The notes beneath the pieces were generated by a model. That model did no database searches and was not told the DNA's origin. It saw only the letters and a program-made list of their open reading frames with translations. 64,000 nt of DNA from Sipunculus nudus (lineage: Eukaryota; Annelida; Sipuncula; Golfingiida; Sipunculidae): assembly GCA_026874595.1 (NCBI GenBank), contig CM049309.1, forward strand, positions 45,662,079-45,726,078. The letters are read 5' to 3'. The position numbers and the translations under genes were made by a program. The stretch's first letter is position 1. Every line of letters starts with the position of its first letter. Shown here in pieces: positions 1 through 12,250 of this stretch.

Positions 1-1393
1 CCGCCGACCGACAGGACCAGACATGCATTACCCATTGAATAAAAATGGTAAAAAGCCGTATTTGCTAACGGTTATATACCATACCCTATATGCTTTGTCT
101 AATGTTTTTTTAGAAAGGCTGCCTACCTGTTCAGCCATTATTTTAAGGCAATCTCGTGGGTAAATTGTTTAATGGCAGTGTATACAGGGACTAAATGAGC
201 TTGGCTAACAATCCATTAGAACATTGTCTACTGCAAATAATAAACGATGGTTCAAAATATGTAAAAAGGAAACGATCTGCATTTTTCTCATTTCAGCAGT
301 TTTTGTATTGGGTCATCAGGGCAAATGATTCAGGGCTGTTACCAAAATCCACGTAGAATAACTACACATGTACTTTATTGATTAACTTGATGGCTAAAAT
401 TATTATTTCAGCATCGATTCAAGATTTGTCCGCTAGTATTTAGAAAAATGTATTAAAAAATTACCGCTCTGGAATTCAGGAAGCAGGAACGTAATCATAA
501 AATAACATATAACAATCAAGTGTTGTACCAGATCTGGGACAAAGATTAAGGTGAACGAAATAGTTTTCTCTTTTTAAATTGATTGGGACAAATATGCTGA
601 ATTTGTTAAAAAGCAAGAGAAATACATAATGGTATTATCTAAATGGTGCTTTTAAAATGGAGCGTGTGCATACCAACATTAATCCATTTTATTCCATATC
701 TTTATGAATGAAAATGTTATGTTTAAGTGTTTTAGGGGAGAACATTAATCAGCAACATTAACTCGAAGCCTCAGCTCTCAATCACAAATAAGATTTGATC
801 TGTGAAAAACGGATTCTGCAGAATGTCCCACAATTCTAAATTTTTAAAAACCAACGATGTGCAGATCAGTAGATCACCATAGTTACTGTGGTTTATAAAT
901 AAAATAACAAAGTTTTAACTTAAGTCGGCAAGATAGCGGCTACCATGTACGTTATTTTTATATATAGTAACACGTTCACCTGAGACTTGATAAAAGATCG
1001 TATAGACTACATAAAACTATGCAAACACCTGATTCTTCAAACGTTTCTGTTTGTTTTGGGGTAATAATAACACTGATCGATAAAGCCTCAATAAAGCAAG
1101 AAGTATGCCACACAAGTCAAATACCTCCTAATCCATAACGTCAATCGAAGGTCAGAAATAATTAATACTACCAGCCTAGGAATCAATATGGAAAGAAATT
1201 AGAATTTAATAATATCAAAACTTTTATATTTTATATCACTGTGATTATTATGATTTGAATTAATCGCATGTTGCGCCTGATAACGCTTATCAATAGCTTT
1301 ATTTGATCTCTCTACGTCTGACGTTTTTCAGAAGAATTTAGTGACACAACAAATGTACTTATTAAATCATTGCACATAATTAACGTATCATAC

Positions 1394-1462
1394 CTGTAAA
1401 CTTTCTTCAATCGAAACAGACGTCACGGCAATGCTGTGCAATGTATCTGCAGAGGCATGGGC
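1394..1462 (-). CDS. Gustatory-receptor-like gene A, exon 2 (69 bp)
   Basis: This short exon lies 646 bp downstream of exon 1. It is bounded by a TTTTTAG acceptor and a CAG|GTATGA donor, is exactly 23 codons long, and is open in the phase set by exon 1 (phase 0 in, phase 0 out). It reads AHASADTLHSIA at its start and EESLQ at its end. That fits the cytoplasmic loop between helices 6 and 7 of gustatory receptors, which typically carries Glu, His and Leu residues and runs into an L-x-x-F-L type helix. It follows naturally from V-N-H-A at the end of exon 1. A downstream helix-7 exon was searched for by eye in 1-1390; one weak candidate (near 1121, phase 0, hydrophobic then basic, stop near 1020) lacks the family's T-Y...Q-F ending. 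I therefore treat the gene as incomplete in this window. Confidence 0.6.
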
Positions 1463-1689
1463 CTAAAAAGTAATATATAATTGTAATATGATTATCATAT
1501 TTATCATATTTATATTCATATTTATCTGATTTTTTATATTTATCCGATATTTTAACATTGTGGAATGTATATATAAGTTTCACATGTGAATGATTTTACT
1601 TGTCATGTTTCGCCGAATCCGTTTAAAATATGATGTAGGAATTAATATTTCATGAACGTCTTAGTATAAACATTGTAGTTCTTATTCAT

Positions 1690-1845
1690 CTTATAGCCTA
1701 TTCATATGTTCTATGATCTACTTCTATTGTAATACTGTATATGCAAGTGTAACAGCACCGCATTGAAAAACAGCATTTAGCTCAATCGGCTTTCATGATT
1801 AAATATACATGTAATAATAAAAAATATTAAATATATCACTGCGCA
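1690..1845 (+). mobile_element. LINE 3'-end fragment inside gene A intron 1
   Basis: CATTGAAAAACAGCATTTAG followed by a G-G-C-T-T and TTAAATATA tail matches the segment at 4917-4965. That segment follows recognisable LINE reverse-transcriptase C-terminal coding. This copy is therefore a truncated 3' end of the same family. It lies in the intron between exons 1 and 2 of the gustatory-receptor-like gene. Confidence 0.5.
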
Positions 1846-2108
1846 GGCCACCAAATACAGCAAGTAGAACTGATATACGCTTACTATTTAATTTTAAAAG
1901 TGGTACGGAATATCATTACTGATTTTACTATTTATTGTTCCTACAGGGAAATAATTCAAATTTTCTGTCCATTATATTCGGCAAGGCTTTGTTCATTTAA
2001 CCGTGTGTATCAGTAACAAATAAATTACTCTATGTAGCTGCAAAAAAAAAATAAAATAGTATGAAGCAAGTAAGAAGAAATTACCGCAGTTTATTGAAGA
2101 TTACGTAC

Positions 2109-3173
2109 CGCGTGATTGACATAAGCGGCCCCGACGGAAATAATTATCATGTTGATTAATGATGACACGAACCAAAAGAAAGACATTGCAAGAGCCACGG
2201 GGTCCCTCAAGGCTTCGTACCAGATTATGTTGTACATTATCAGACACAGGCAAATAATAGGGCAAGTTAACTGAACGGCAATGAAGAACATTTGAAAGTT
2301 ATCCATGTGGCTAACCAGTTTGCAAATCCGAATATACCGTCGCCGCAGACATTCTAGATCTTCAATTACACCACCTTTTTCATCTAGCTTTTTTGCCAGT
2401 ACGGTATTCAGGTTTTTATATGCGTAATAGGCAATGGAACAAAAACAATAGTACAACACGACGGGCAGTATCCACGTGCAGCTCAGAAGTAAGTGCATTA
2501 CACAGTAAGCCACGCGAACGTAGGAAGTCCTCATGCCAAGATTTGTGGGCATTGGCGTAATTGAATAGTCAAACATATTTGTGAAAAACGACCCGTATAC
2601 AGTAAACATCATGTTGGCTACAATGAAGACCCAACATATTATGACATAAGCAGTCACTCTTTTACGTATATACTGCTTGCCTGAAGTGCTAAACTTTGGG
2701 TTGATATCATGCCAGGTGAATAAGACGTCAGATAAGCATTGCCTGTTAGCAGAAATATAGGCGCAGATCGAGGCATTTAAGGCGCACAGTAACATCCACG
2801 TGCATACGAGAAGTTTCATGAAAAGTTCAGGGCCAAATTCATTGGAGCCACCAAAAAGAAAGAAAGTCCGTCCAAAGTTAAGCCAAAGAATAACAAGGAT
2901 ACAAACGCAAATACATTTCGCGGGAGTCCAACGACTCTTCTTGCGATGGCCGCCTTCGGTTGTAATTTTCCGCTCGACATTTCCGGGATCCACAAAGTGG
3001 AGTCCACAAATATGAAGACTTAACCAAAGTGGCTTAAGTGCAGTGTAAAGCGGGATTTCTGTGTATTTCTCGATTAATGTCTTGTCTGGCTGATCTTCCG
3101 AAAACCCGTTAGATAAATTATCGTTGCTTCCATCGTTGGCCGGCATTGGCACCACTGCTATCCTGCGTACCAT
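2109..3173 (-). CDS. Gustatory-receptor-like 7TM chemoreceptor, gene A, exon 1 (partial gene)
   Basis: This is the large first coding exon of an invertebrate gustatory-receptor-like protein (7tm_7 type), expected to be a plasma-membrane chemoreceptor subunit; ligand unknown. It encodes 355 residues from the ATG at 3173. The open frame extends upstream to 3290 without an ATG, so a further 5' exon is possible. Six hydrophobic segments are visible at about residues 86-104, 118-141, 173-192, 218-248, 292-315 and 326-352. Hallmarks shared with the paralogue at 9708-10712 are IPLYTALKPL with GLHF before helix 1, KLV-x3-D-x-F before helix 5, and a V-N-H-A end after helix 6. The frame then reads into GTACGT, a strong splice donor at phase 0, so the six extra codons to the stop at 2091 are probably intron. 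Helix 7 is absent here and must come from a later exon. The family call is good; the exact start is uncertain. Confidence 0.8.
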
Positions 3174-4224
3174 GTTGTCTGGACAGCAGGTGAGAACCAG
3201 CCCGCTGTTGACACTGCGGCGGATGGGAGGTGTACTGGTCCACTCCTTACTTTGCCTGGCGTATGGGCTGCCGGATTCTTGATCAGACAATATTACTGTT
3301 AGGACTGTTCAAATATCCCCTGCATCTAATTTACAGTGACACGGTCAATGAGCAATGATTCAGCGCACTCTTGGAACATTATGCCGCACAAAGTGGAGTT
3401 TTCATATTGAGCGTGGAGTTTTCATAATGAACATATTGAATATATATTATATAGCTCGATGGACAGCGCTGATTTTGTAAGACAAACATGGCTTTCCGCT
3501 CGATAAATGTATCCAAATATTCATTGACAGTATCGCTGTCAAGGTAACTTGGTTACAATAATGGTATGAGTGATTTCTGTAAACCCACTAAGAAATTTCC
3601 CTTTTGTGTCTGAAACACCCTATTTCCCATTTTATAAAGCAGTAATAGGTCTTTTTAACACAAAATTATTTTATTATGCCAAATTAACTTAAAATATATT
3701 AAGAAGAATGATGATAAATCCAAAACTAAATAGGAAGATTTTTTCTGTATTGTAAGATCAGGATTTATTGAAAACAGAACACTCGTTGCTTGGTGTGAAA
3801 TATATCTCGTGTTTTGTAAAATTTAAAAGATTTACCTAAAATTGTAAATTATTCAAATGAACTACATTAACAACAACACTTAAAATTTGCATTGGTATTA
3901 TCAATGGAGTATGGAGGCTCAGATAGCCTGTTGTGATAATTAATATTTAAATATAAATACATATGTTCTAAAACGCCCTTTTTATATGTCGTTTTATAAC
4001 ACATTGAGGTCCAATTTTTCGTAACTCATTCCTTCCTTCATCCAAATTTTAACAATTAAAATGTAGGAAGAAGAAAGATAAAAAATCTGGTTAAAGTGTG
4101 GAGGCATTTGTATGTTTTAAATATGATGTTATTGTTAAAATATGCCTAGATGTGAGGTACATCTATTTTTTTATTATTAAAAATTTCCTTTAATTTTTAA
4201 CATCTTTAAACCAACAACAACTTA
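3174..4224. other. Intergenic, nothing recognised
   Basis: AT-rich sequence upstream of receptor gene A. No TATA box in a convincing position, no repeat family copy and no conserved frame was seen. Confidence 0.5.
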
Positions 4225-4995
4225 AACGTATTTATTACAACTCCAAAAACTTCAAAATAGAGCTGCTAGAATCGTTACTAAAACTTATGATACCAATATA
4301 TCCTCTACATCATTGATTGCAACATTGGGTTGGATGAATGTTAAACAGAGATACCAATATTTTGTTTCTTTAATGGTCTTTAAATGTTTGTCTGAAATGC
4401 CCCTCCCTCTCTTACGCATACGTTCAACCGTGTTAATAGTGCATATAATACTCGTTTTTCTCAGGGCTTCAATTTATCATTACCTAAACCAAACAGAAAA
4501 TCCTTCAAAGCAAGTCTTGCATATGCTGGTCCCATCCACTGGAATTCTTTACCTGTAAGTGTCAAATCTGCAACCAGTCTCTACCAGTTTAAATCATTGT
4601 ACAAGCAATTTATGCCATATAATTTTTCATAGCTTGTTCACGGGTGCCTTTTCGTCTTTGTATTCATCACCTATATTCCTGTGTCATTATGTAATATATT
4701 TATTGTGAAATCACGATCTTACATGTTTTAATTTTTAGTCAGGCCTATTATTTAAATTTATTTACTCAATTTTCGTGTATATCATTTAAGAATTTTTTTT
4801 TCTATGATCATTTTAAACCATGTATGTATAACTGTTTTTATGTATGCATGTATTTTAGTTTCAGTTCTTTCATATTTGCTTTTTTAACTGTGTACTTATC
4901 GATATCATCTAGACCAGGACCCTATTGAAAAACAGCTTTTGCTGAATAGGCTATCCTGGTTAAATATGTATTATAAATATATAAATAAATAAATA
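4225..4995 (+). mobile_element. 3' end of a non-LTR retrotransposon (jockey/CR1-like C-terminal region)
   Basis: The plus strand from 4240 encodes LQKLQNRAARIVTK, then SLIATLGWMNVKQRYQYFVS, and in further frames H-Y-L-N-Q and S-Y-A-G-P-x-x-W-N-S-L-P-V. This is the familiar C-terminal region after reverse transcriptase in many invertebrate LINEs (Q-N-R-A-A-R-I motif, then W-N-x-L-P). Several stops and frameshifts make it a relic. It ends with an ATAAA-type simple repeat near 4980-4998, the usual LINE tail. The clade is not certain. Confidence 0.65.
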
Positions 4996-5869
4996 AACAA
5001 CGATACCTAGACTTTGCATATATACTGTGGGTTATTTAAGCGCTTGTCGGCCGGTCTTATCAATGGCATTTGATCCCTCGCGTGGTGGTTCTGGTCACTG
5101 AATAAGTTTGGTAAAAAGTCTACTCACAAAGGGGGGAAAGGTTGGGGGGACCATAAAAAGCTGCTTGGAATCTAATAAAAACACAAGAAACAGACAAAGG
5201 CTTTTTGCATGCCGCATATTGGCTAATACTGTATACCAATAAAAAATGAGATAACTGCAAATATTTTAATAATTTAAATAATCGCCTGTTGTTACATATT
5301 GACTTTTAAATCTTTTTTATGGTTTAATCATTAATATATTACTATTGGGATCCGATTAAGGTTTTGGGTACTAGGCAACTGCCCCATTTTGAATATTTAC
5401 CCCGTGGATTAAAAAAAAAACAACCATGGCACTGGCTTCGTGGCATACACACACAATCCTTTATTCGCCTCTTTACGTAGCTGATGTTGCAGTTCGAGGT
5501 ACTGCTGAAACACTCAGCATTTCCACCACATCATCGCCAATCAGTGTCACCATTTGAAGATATATTGTGAGTAGCTGAGGCACTCCTGGTACTAACAGAA
5601 GCAGTAAGGAATCCCTGGGGATCCTATCAGCTGGTGGTGATCCGGTCAATCCTTCCAGAAGCTTTTCAGGTGACCTTTCCCACTATCCTATTAAAGTCGG
5701 AAAGAAGTCGGGGCGGGGGGGGGGGGGGTCACCTCTGCAGTACCCCTGGACTAAAGGAAACATTATTTTCCTAAAGCATATTTCACGTATATTGTATCTT
5801 AACAGAATAAAAAGTGGCCGCACTCCTTAAAATCCCACCCTTCCGCCAGAAGTCGTTTTACTCAAAACG

Positions 5870-6470
5870 AACCACTCCCAGTTAGGCACTGTGGGACGTC
5901 CGGCACTAATTGTCTCAACTGTCAAACTTTAAAACAAAATTGAATACATTTCGAGGAAACATCTTCTGTTTCCATTTCAAATGTGAAAGTTTATTCCGTG
6001 AATTCTTTTCACAAAAATTCCGTTCTTTATGTAATTTGCCTTTAACAGTTCTTATCCAGCGTTATTGGCCGGACTACAGTACCCTCTACACAACATTTTA
6101 ACTTCATCATATGTGTATGGAGTAGCCAAGGTTCATTGTTGGCTGCAAAATATGAAGCCCACAAACCATAACCAACAGAGTCGTACTCTTGGAGTCCATT
6201 CTACGCAGTGTGGTAAAATCTATATTTTTTGCTGCAACATTTCCAGTCAATTTCAAGCTTCGTTTCGTATTAAAAATCCGAAAGTGACTGTCAATATGGC
6301 CGCCAAAGAGATATGCCCCTTAATCATTGTGTGGTTTGTCAACTCATTTTGGGTCTTTTACTGTAAAACAAGCTTCTCAGGGAAATAATATCGCCAATCC
6401 ATGGGTGAACAACTGAATCAGCAATTATGTATATCCTAGGGGGAATTTGAGAATTAAAAGAAGAACGTCT
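5870..6470. repeat. Dispersed repeat shared with 46040-46480
   Basis: The text from CAGTTAGGCACTGTGGGAC through CGAGGAAACATCTTCTGTTT aligns with 46040-46480, which reads CAGTTAGGCACAG...GGGACAGCC and CAAGGAAACATCATCGGTTT. The short open frames here are not preserved between the copies, so I treat this as a non-coding repeat. The copy at 46 kb is interrupted by another element at 46065-46240. Confidence 0.5.
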
Positions 6471-8395
6471 GGATATGCCCCCCCCCCCCCCCATGAGTGA
6501 AAGAAATCGAGTTTTGTGGGTTGTTAAAAGTGATCTTGAGGAATTATTGACCGAATAATAAAAATTGGAACCACTTTGTAAAATCCAGGATTTCAACTAA
6601 TATGGTCGCATGGCTACTCCAGTGCATTTGACTCATCCATGGTTGTACAACTGAATTATCTAAAATGTTTACCGAAGAGAACTTTGTCTATCAGACATAG
6701 AACATCAAGACCCCGACTTTTCAGCGTTTTACTCAGTCACGGAGGATACACAAAGGTCCAGTAAAGTAGCACTTAATATGTGATGAATCATCCCTAAACA
6801 AATTATACAGTAAAAAAAAAACAGAAAATATACAGCATAGTAATACTTTGTCTCTGTTTGGTGCCGTGCCTGAGTTCCCTCAGGACGACAACTCTCTGTT
6901 CACCAGTTTATCAGCTGCGGACAAGCATGCTCGCGCGCAAACAGACCTATTCATGTGTGTAGGTGTTAATCAAATTGGAATCAATAACAGAGATAAACTA
7001 TTGTAAACATGTTTATGCTAGATTTTTCTGATGAATGCTTCATGACTAGTTAACGGATACACTGTCTGGCGAAATTAGTATCGTCAATCTATTTTATACT
7101 GGTGACTGGTATTTGGTACCTTGCAGGCCTGCGGCTTTGGGGAAATATTGTCATAGGTTCGGTTGCGGCATCAATCTAATTGTTACCTTTTCAATTCTCC
7201 AATACAAACATTAATGACACGGTTTCATATACGAAAGTAACGGTAGTAGGCAAATATGTATATACGGCGTGGCTTAGTAAGCTAAATAAGTTTTCATTCA
7301 AGGTAGCTCAGTCCTCCATTGATTCTACACTTTATACGTTACCATAATGACTTTCAATCTTCCTCCTCTGACCATTTATTGACACACACAAGCTCTGATC
7401 AATATCTGTAGCTGCTACCCGAGTCAGAAAATAAAGGATATAGGACTTGGTGTACTAATGACTATGCCCTCTTTCTCTCTAGAATATTTACTAAAATTGT
7501 TTATTTTACACCATTGAATCAAGGATGAAAGTTTTAATTTTTATTTCATTTATTTCTATTTCAATTTTTCTTAAGCTGTGCTTTAGCGATTGGTCTGTGC
7601 AGTCATATGTACGCTGTCCGTCCGTTTGTTTACAAGGCACAAATCGTATTTTTGACAAGCTGATAGGAACTGATAGGTCCTCTGTGTAAAGGGAAAAATA
7701 GTTCACTGTGAGCCAAATTATTTGACTTCAGTTTCTGAAAGACTGAAAGACGCAGGAAAGACGGGATTGACTTATTACCAACGCCGGGTAGGGGGCGGGG
7801 GGATGCGTTCTTTCCCGTTCGTGTGTCTGGGTTTGTTCACAACATGGCTAAAGCAAACATGGAATATAATATAATTATTTTGGGAATTGGCCCTAGAAGA
7901 ATCTATTAGATTTTGGTGTGGATCCGGAATATGATCCAGATTAAGGAACGTCATCAAGGAATATTTACAAATGTAAATTCACTAATGCATATATAAACCT
8001 GACAATATTGAATATGGGCCGATTAGGTGATTAGAATGCAGACTTCTAGTAATATATCAGCTGCAATAATACTTGTATTTTTGTATATGACATATTTCAG
8101 CTATTGTACATCCTGGATCATAATCGTTTGACGATGAAATCTTCTGTTTCACATTAAGACAGGTCCTAATGTAATCATCCAGGAGACACTGTGACCATTG
8201 TCACGAAGCCTAATAACAACAGATAACGTAACCGTGATCAGCACAAATTTTATTACGGAGATAAAAAAATCAGATTCTGAAACACTAGGCAGCATGAAAT
8301 GTCTAGAGGAATGATAAAAGAAGTAAGTGGTTTTTTGTTAACAAATATTTATTCTTAGAACAATCCTTACATTACAATACACCAAATCAATACAA
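6471..8395. other. Region between the receptor genes, nothing firmly recognised
   Basis: It contains a C-run (about 6480-6492), short paired phrases (ATCCATGG with ACAACTGAAT at 6398 and 6635) and GTCCGTCCG text near 7615. No gene or clear element was identified. Confidence 0.4.
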
Positions 8396-8640
8396 TTACA
8401 CAGTATGACAATAAAAATGCACAGTACCAGAGTGTCCGGATCCCAGGCTTTGATTTTGGATACCACCACTGTGACAGCTCAACAAGAGTCCTTTAACATA
8501 AATAATCCACGTAAATAGTAATAATCTTAAGGCAAACTGGAGACAGTCCTTATTAAATCTGTTGAATATCTGACACCACTGCATCTGGACATCTCCTGTT
8601 ACTAACAACAGGATGTTCAGACTACCCTGGAACGCACTTA
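8396..8640 (-). pseudogene. Possible degenerate helix-7 exon of gene B
   Basis: One minus frame reads CLQFALRLLLF and stays open to a stop at 8396. A second frame over 8345-8480 reads KAWDPDTLVLCIFIVILCN, a hydrophobic helix preceded by an Asp-Leu pattern like the start of helix 7 in gustatory receptors. The two halves are in different frames. If this is the terminal exon, it carries a frameshift near 8475 or the splicing is not as drawn. It lies about 1.1 kb downstream of exon 1 on the right strand. The T-Y...Q-F ending is not present. This is an inference from pattern only. Confidence 0.2.
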
Positions 8641-9496
8641 ACTTCTTGAACCGGTGTATTTAATGAAATTGAAGAATTTAAACTTCTGCACACGAAAGAT
8701 GGCTCCATCTGTTTATATACATATTATATTTGTGACACATTTGTACTTGTGGGTATAGTCCACCGTCCTCCATGAAAATCCACTGCCAAACAACTTACAT
8801 TCGCTGAAGCTGTCACCACGACATTTGTCCGTCTAAATGATCCTGTGATTGAAATAAAAATGCTTTCGGCGGCGTAACCTATGTTGACCTGCCTTTTTTT
8901 TTCATTATCCTTGGCAAGTTAGAAAGTATTAACGATTTATTTGTTATACCTGACTATATAACGAGAAGAATTCAATTCAGTTGAAGTAGTTTTAAAAAAG
9001 GCCGTAGTACGACACTTCAAGTTTTACTGATTTCAGTATTTATTGATGTAATGCCATTGTTGAATTAATGTGTCTCTAAATATCCAGTGAACCGATGCAG
9101 CTTAAAATACAAAGATACTGTTTAAGTGATATGTATATGTCTGCTGGAGATGATGGCATCTTCATTTGCCTAATTTTCTGTAGATCATGATGATATGGTT
9201 CGAGGTTTCCTTCGTAAATAGGCCAAATTTTTTTGAGCAGGTACCTAGAATACATATTTTAAGCTGCTGGACTACACCTGAACATTTTAATTTAATTCCA
9301 GTTTCATTGTTACTCAATAACGCCCATAATGCACAGAGTAATCTTTAAGGCTCTTGGTAAGCTATTGTAGATGTAAGAATTCAACTTTCAAACTCTTAAG
9401 AAACTCTAACATTAAATCAGTTCTTAATAAAAGTAAACAAAAACATAGGGTCAGCGTGACCTTTGTTTAGTGTTGTTGTCACAGTTGTCACTGAAC

Positions 9497-9610
9497 CTGC
9501 TCATATTTTATTTCAAAATATGTTGGAGATGTTCCAATTTTGAGGGCAATATTTAACGACTGGGGGCATGAAGAGGTTGCTTTCCTGATCACTTTAGATG
9601 TAAGAATTAT
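9497..9610 (-). CDS. Candidate exon 2 of gustatory-receptor-like gene B
   Basis: This 114-bp stretch opens after a pyrimidine-rich ATTCAG acceptor, is in phase 0 with exon 1, and ends at GAGCAG|GTTCAG. It encodes 38 residues, with SLNIA near the middle and YFEIKYEQ at the end. These can be aligned loosely with LHSIA and EESLQ of gene A exon 2. The donor is weak and the match is short, so this could equally be open intron sequence. Confidence 0.25.
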
Positions 9611-9707
9611 CTGAATGATTAAGGATAAAATATTAAGTCTATAAGTATAAATATGCGATCACATGTACCTTATCTGTAAAAAGATGAAAAAAGAAAATCT
9701 ATCCTAC

Positions 9708-10712
9708 CTCTTGGTTCACCAAGGCACCTCCAACAGCAATGATTCCCATATTCAGAAGTGCTGATACTAGCCATATGGAATTTCCCAGAGCAGTCAGAAC
9801 ATCATGGGCAGGAATGTATATCAACAGATACACGCTCACTAATGCAATAACGATGGACCCGGATAACTGTATACCCGCGAGGTGCTTCATAAAAGTGTCC
9901 GCATCCTCAACTAGCTTACAAAACAGCAAATGGCGCTTGCGATATGATTCAAAGTCCCCCGTGAAATCCCCGTTCTTCTTTAGGTTCTTTGCAAAGTCCT
10001 TATTAAAAGTACGGAAATTTCTGTACAGGGCACCACATATGACGTAATAAAGAGCCACCGGACAAAACCAGGATGACGTTAAATAAAGCAGCAAAAGCAG
10101 GTACGTACATTTGATATAGAAGACACCGGCTGTGTCTGGACCGAACGGGACAATAACGGCGTCCAGCACATTGGTGTTAAGGACGCTATATCCCGTAAAA
10201 CCCACATTGCCAACGATAAAGAACCATGAGAGAGCACTGTATATGACCATTCGGCGGCATACGTAGGCACGGCATGGTCCTGTCAGTCCATGATGCAGCT
10301 TTGACCATGTAAAAAAGAAGGCTTCGAAACATTTCTTACTGGCAGAAGCGTAAAAACATACCAGACAATTGCTCGCTACCAAAAAACCCCATGTTACAAA
10401 ACAAAGATATATAACAATCTGATCTGAACTGTTGATTTCCTTGAATACGAGCAACTTCCGGAAGGCGTTAAACCAATATAAACACACCAAAATTCCACAG
10501 TAGATCTTTCCAACATTCGGCCGACAAGATTTTGTATACTGCTTAAGTTCGGCGTCAGAATGTCCCGTGGGTTTGTTTGGAGTAAAGTGCAGTCCCCAGA
10601 GGCGCAGCGTTATCATCAAAGGCCTCAGTGCTTTGTAAAGCGGGATATCTGTGTATAACTTCTCTTCACAATACCCTTTCTGTTCTACCACTTGAACCGT
10701 TTGAATATCCAT
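9708..10712 (-). CDS. Gustatory-receptor-like 7TM chemoreceptor, gene B, exon 1 (partial gene)
   Basis: This is a paralogue of the receptor at 2109-3173, in the same orientation. From the ATG at 10712 it encodes 335 residues; the open frame runs on to 10793 but has no earlier ATG. Hydrophobic segments fall at about residues 68-88, 98-121, 154-176, 199-229, 274-300 and 306-330, so six of the family's seven helices are present. Shared signatures with gene A are IPLYKALRPL and LRLWGLHF near the N-terminus, KLV-x3-D-x-F before helix 5, and LLNMGIIAVGGALVNQE at the end. After V-N-Q-E comes GTAGGA, a splice donor at exactly the position and phase of the gene A donor; the frame would otherwise stop three codons later. 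Downstream exons are only candidates (see 9497-9610 and 8396-8640). The product is expected to be a plasma-membrane chemoreceptor; its ligand cannot be inferred. Confidence 0.8.
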
Positions 10713-11049
10713 CGTTTGGAATAAAATAAGAACAAATGGACAATACCCTCCTCTGCCCTTGGTAAAAAAAAAGTCCTCAGCTTTTAGCGGCACCGACGCT
10801 CGCTTGCAGACCCGTTTCGTATGAATATCTACCGCAAATCAACCCGCTGTTCTCATCACGGATCCGATCAGGCGACCAGGCAATGCAGCTGAATCCATAT
10901 TTGACTCAACACACACGGGTTACATTTTCGCGCTCTGCGTTAATTAAAATGTTTATTACTCTTGTTCATATGATTTGTTTTATTAAGGGGGATTCAGTAT
11001 TACTCAAAGACTGTAAATGCATGACTTAATATCAAGGGAGGATACAGGG

Positions 11050-11215
11050 TTTAGGAAAAGGGGGTTCCAACACCAAAGGACAATTGATAAAACCTAAAAA
11101 AAAGGTTGCCAGGTCCGAAAAATGGGTTCAATGCCGCAGATATTGGTCTGAAATGTAATAAAAAATTGCGGCTGCTGGAAGAAAGGCGTGGGGCCGGATC
11201 CCTGGCATTTTGTGT
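11050..11215. repeat. Degenerate copy of the GGCGGATCC-type short element
   Basis: GGATACAGGGTTTAGGAAAA at the left and GGCCGGATCCCTGG at the right, with CAAAGGACAATTGATAAAAC inside, match the better copy at 46065-46240 (AAGGACAATCGACAAAACC inside). The ends have drifted. Confidence 0.45.
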
Positions 11216-11234
11216 TGTATGATTATGTTATATT

Positions 11235-12250
11235 GGGTATATAACGCAGATGACGATATTTACTTTGAGGGATATTATAATACCGGTTTGAATATATAAC
11301 GGTTTTTTTTTCTGTTAAAAATAATCAGAATAATGATTTTGAGGGTTTTTTCTATGAGGGATATTAGAATACTGGTATTATTATGTGACGTTATTTATTG
11401 TGATGGGACTTCCAAATATCGTTATAATGTGGTGTTTTTAGGATATTGGAATACCGGTATTTTATGAAATGTATTTACTTTGAGGAATAATAGAATACCG
11501 GTATCAATACACGAATGTGGTGGTTAATTAATGTGAGGGTTATTAGAATACCGGTATTACTATCTGAATGAATTTTAATTTTAGGGATATCAGAAAACCG
11601 GTTTTATTAGGTGACTCGATTTTAATGTGAGGGATATTAGAATACCAGTATTATTATGTGGCGGTATTATAATGTGAGTGATATAAGATTACCGGTATTA
11701 CTATTTGAATTAATTTTAATTTGAGGGATCATAGGAATACTAATGTTATTAGGTAACCAGATTTTAATCTGAGTGATATCAGATTACCAGTTTTATTATG
11801 TGGCGGTATTATAATTTGAGTGATATTAGAATACCGGTATTACTAGTGACAGCATTTTAATCTGAATGATATAAGAATCATAATATTATTATGTTGCAGA
11901 AATATAATGTGATATTAGAATATCGGATTGCTATCTGACGGAATTTGATATGAGGGATATAAGAAAACCGTTTTTAATAGGTGACTTCATTTTAATCTGA
12001 GGGATATTAGTATACGAGTATTATTATGTGGCGGTTTTTAATGCGAAGGATATCGGAATACCGTAATTATCATTTGACGTTATCTTAATGTGAAGAATAT
12101 TACAATACCGGTATTATTAGATGACTATGTTTTATGTGAGGGATATTAGAATACAAGAATTATTAGGTGACAATGCTTTAATATACGGGATATCGATATA
12201 CCAGTATCATTATGTGGCGGTAATTTAATGTAAGGGATATAAGAATTAGG
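11235..12250. repeat. ~47-bp minisatellite with ATACCGGTAT core, about 21 units
   Basis: A diverged unit of about 47 bp repeats through one kilobase: GAGGGATATTAGAATACCGG, then TATTATTATGTGACGG, then TATTTTAATGT. The palindrome ATACCGGTAT is the best-kept part in many units. Three unit variants can be told apart by the segment after the palindrome (TATGTGGCGG, TATCTGAATG, TTAGGTGACT) and they recur roughly every two to four units. No coding potential is seen. Confidence 0.85.

Noticed and set aside
9739-10047. 102-residue plus-strand open frame
   Set aside because: It is the antisense shadow of receptor gene B exon 1 and has no family features.
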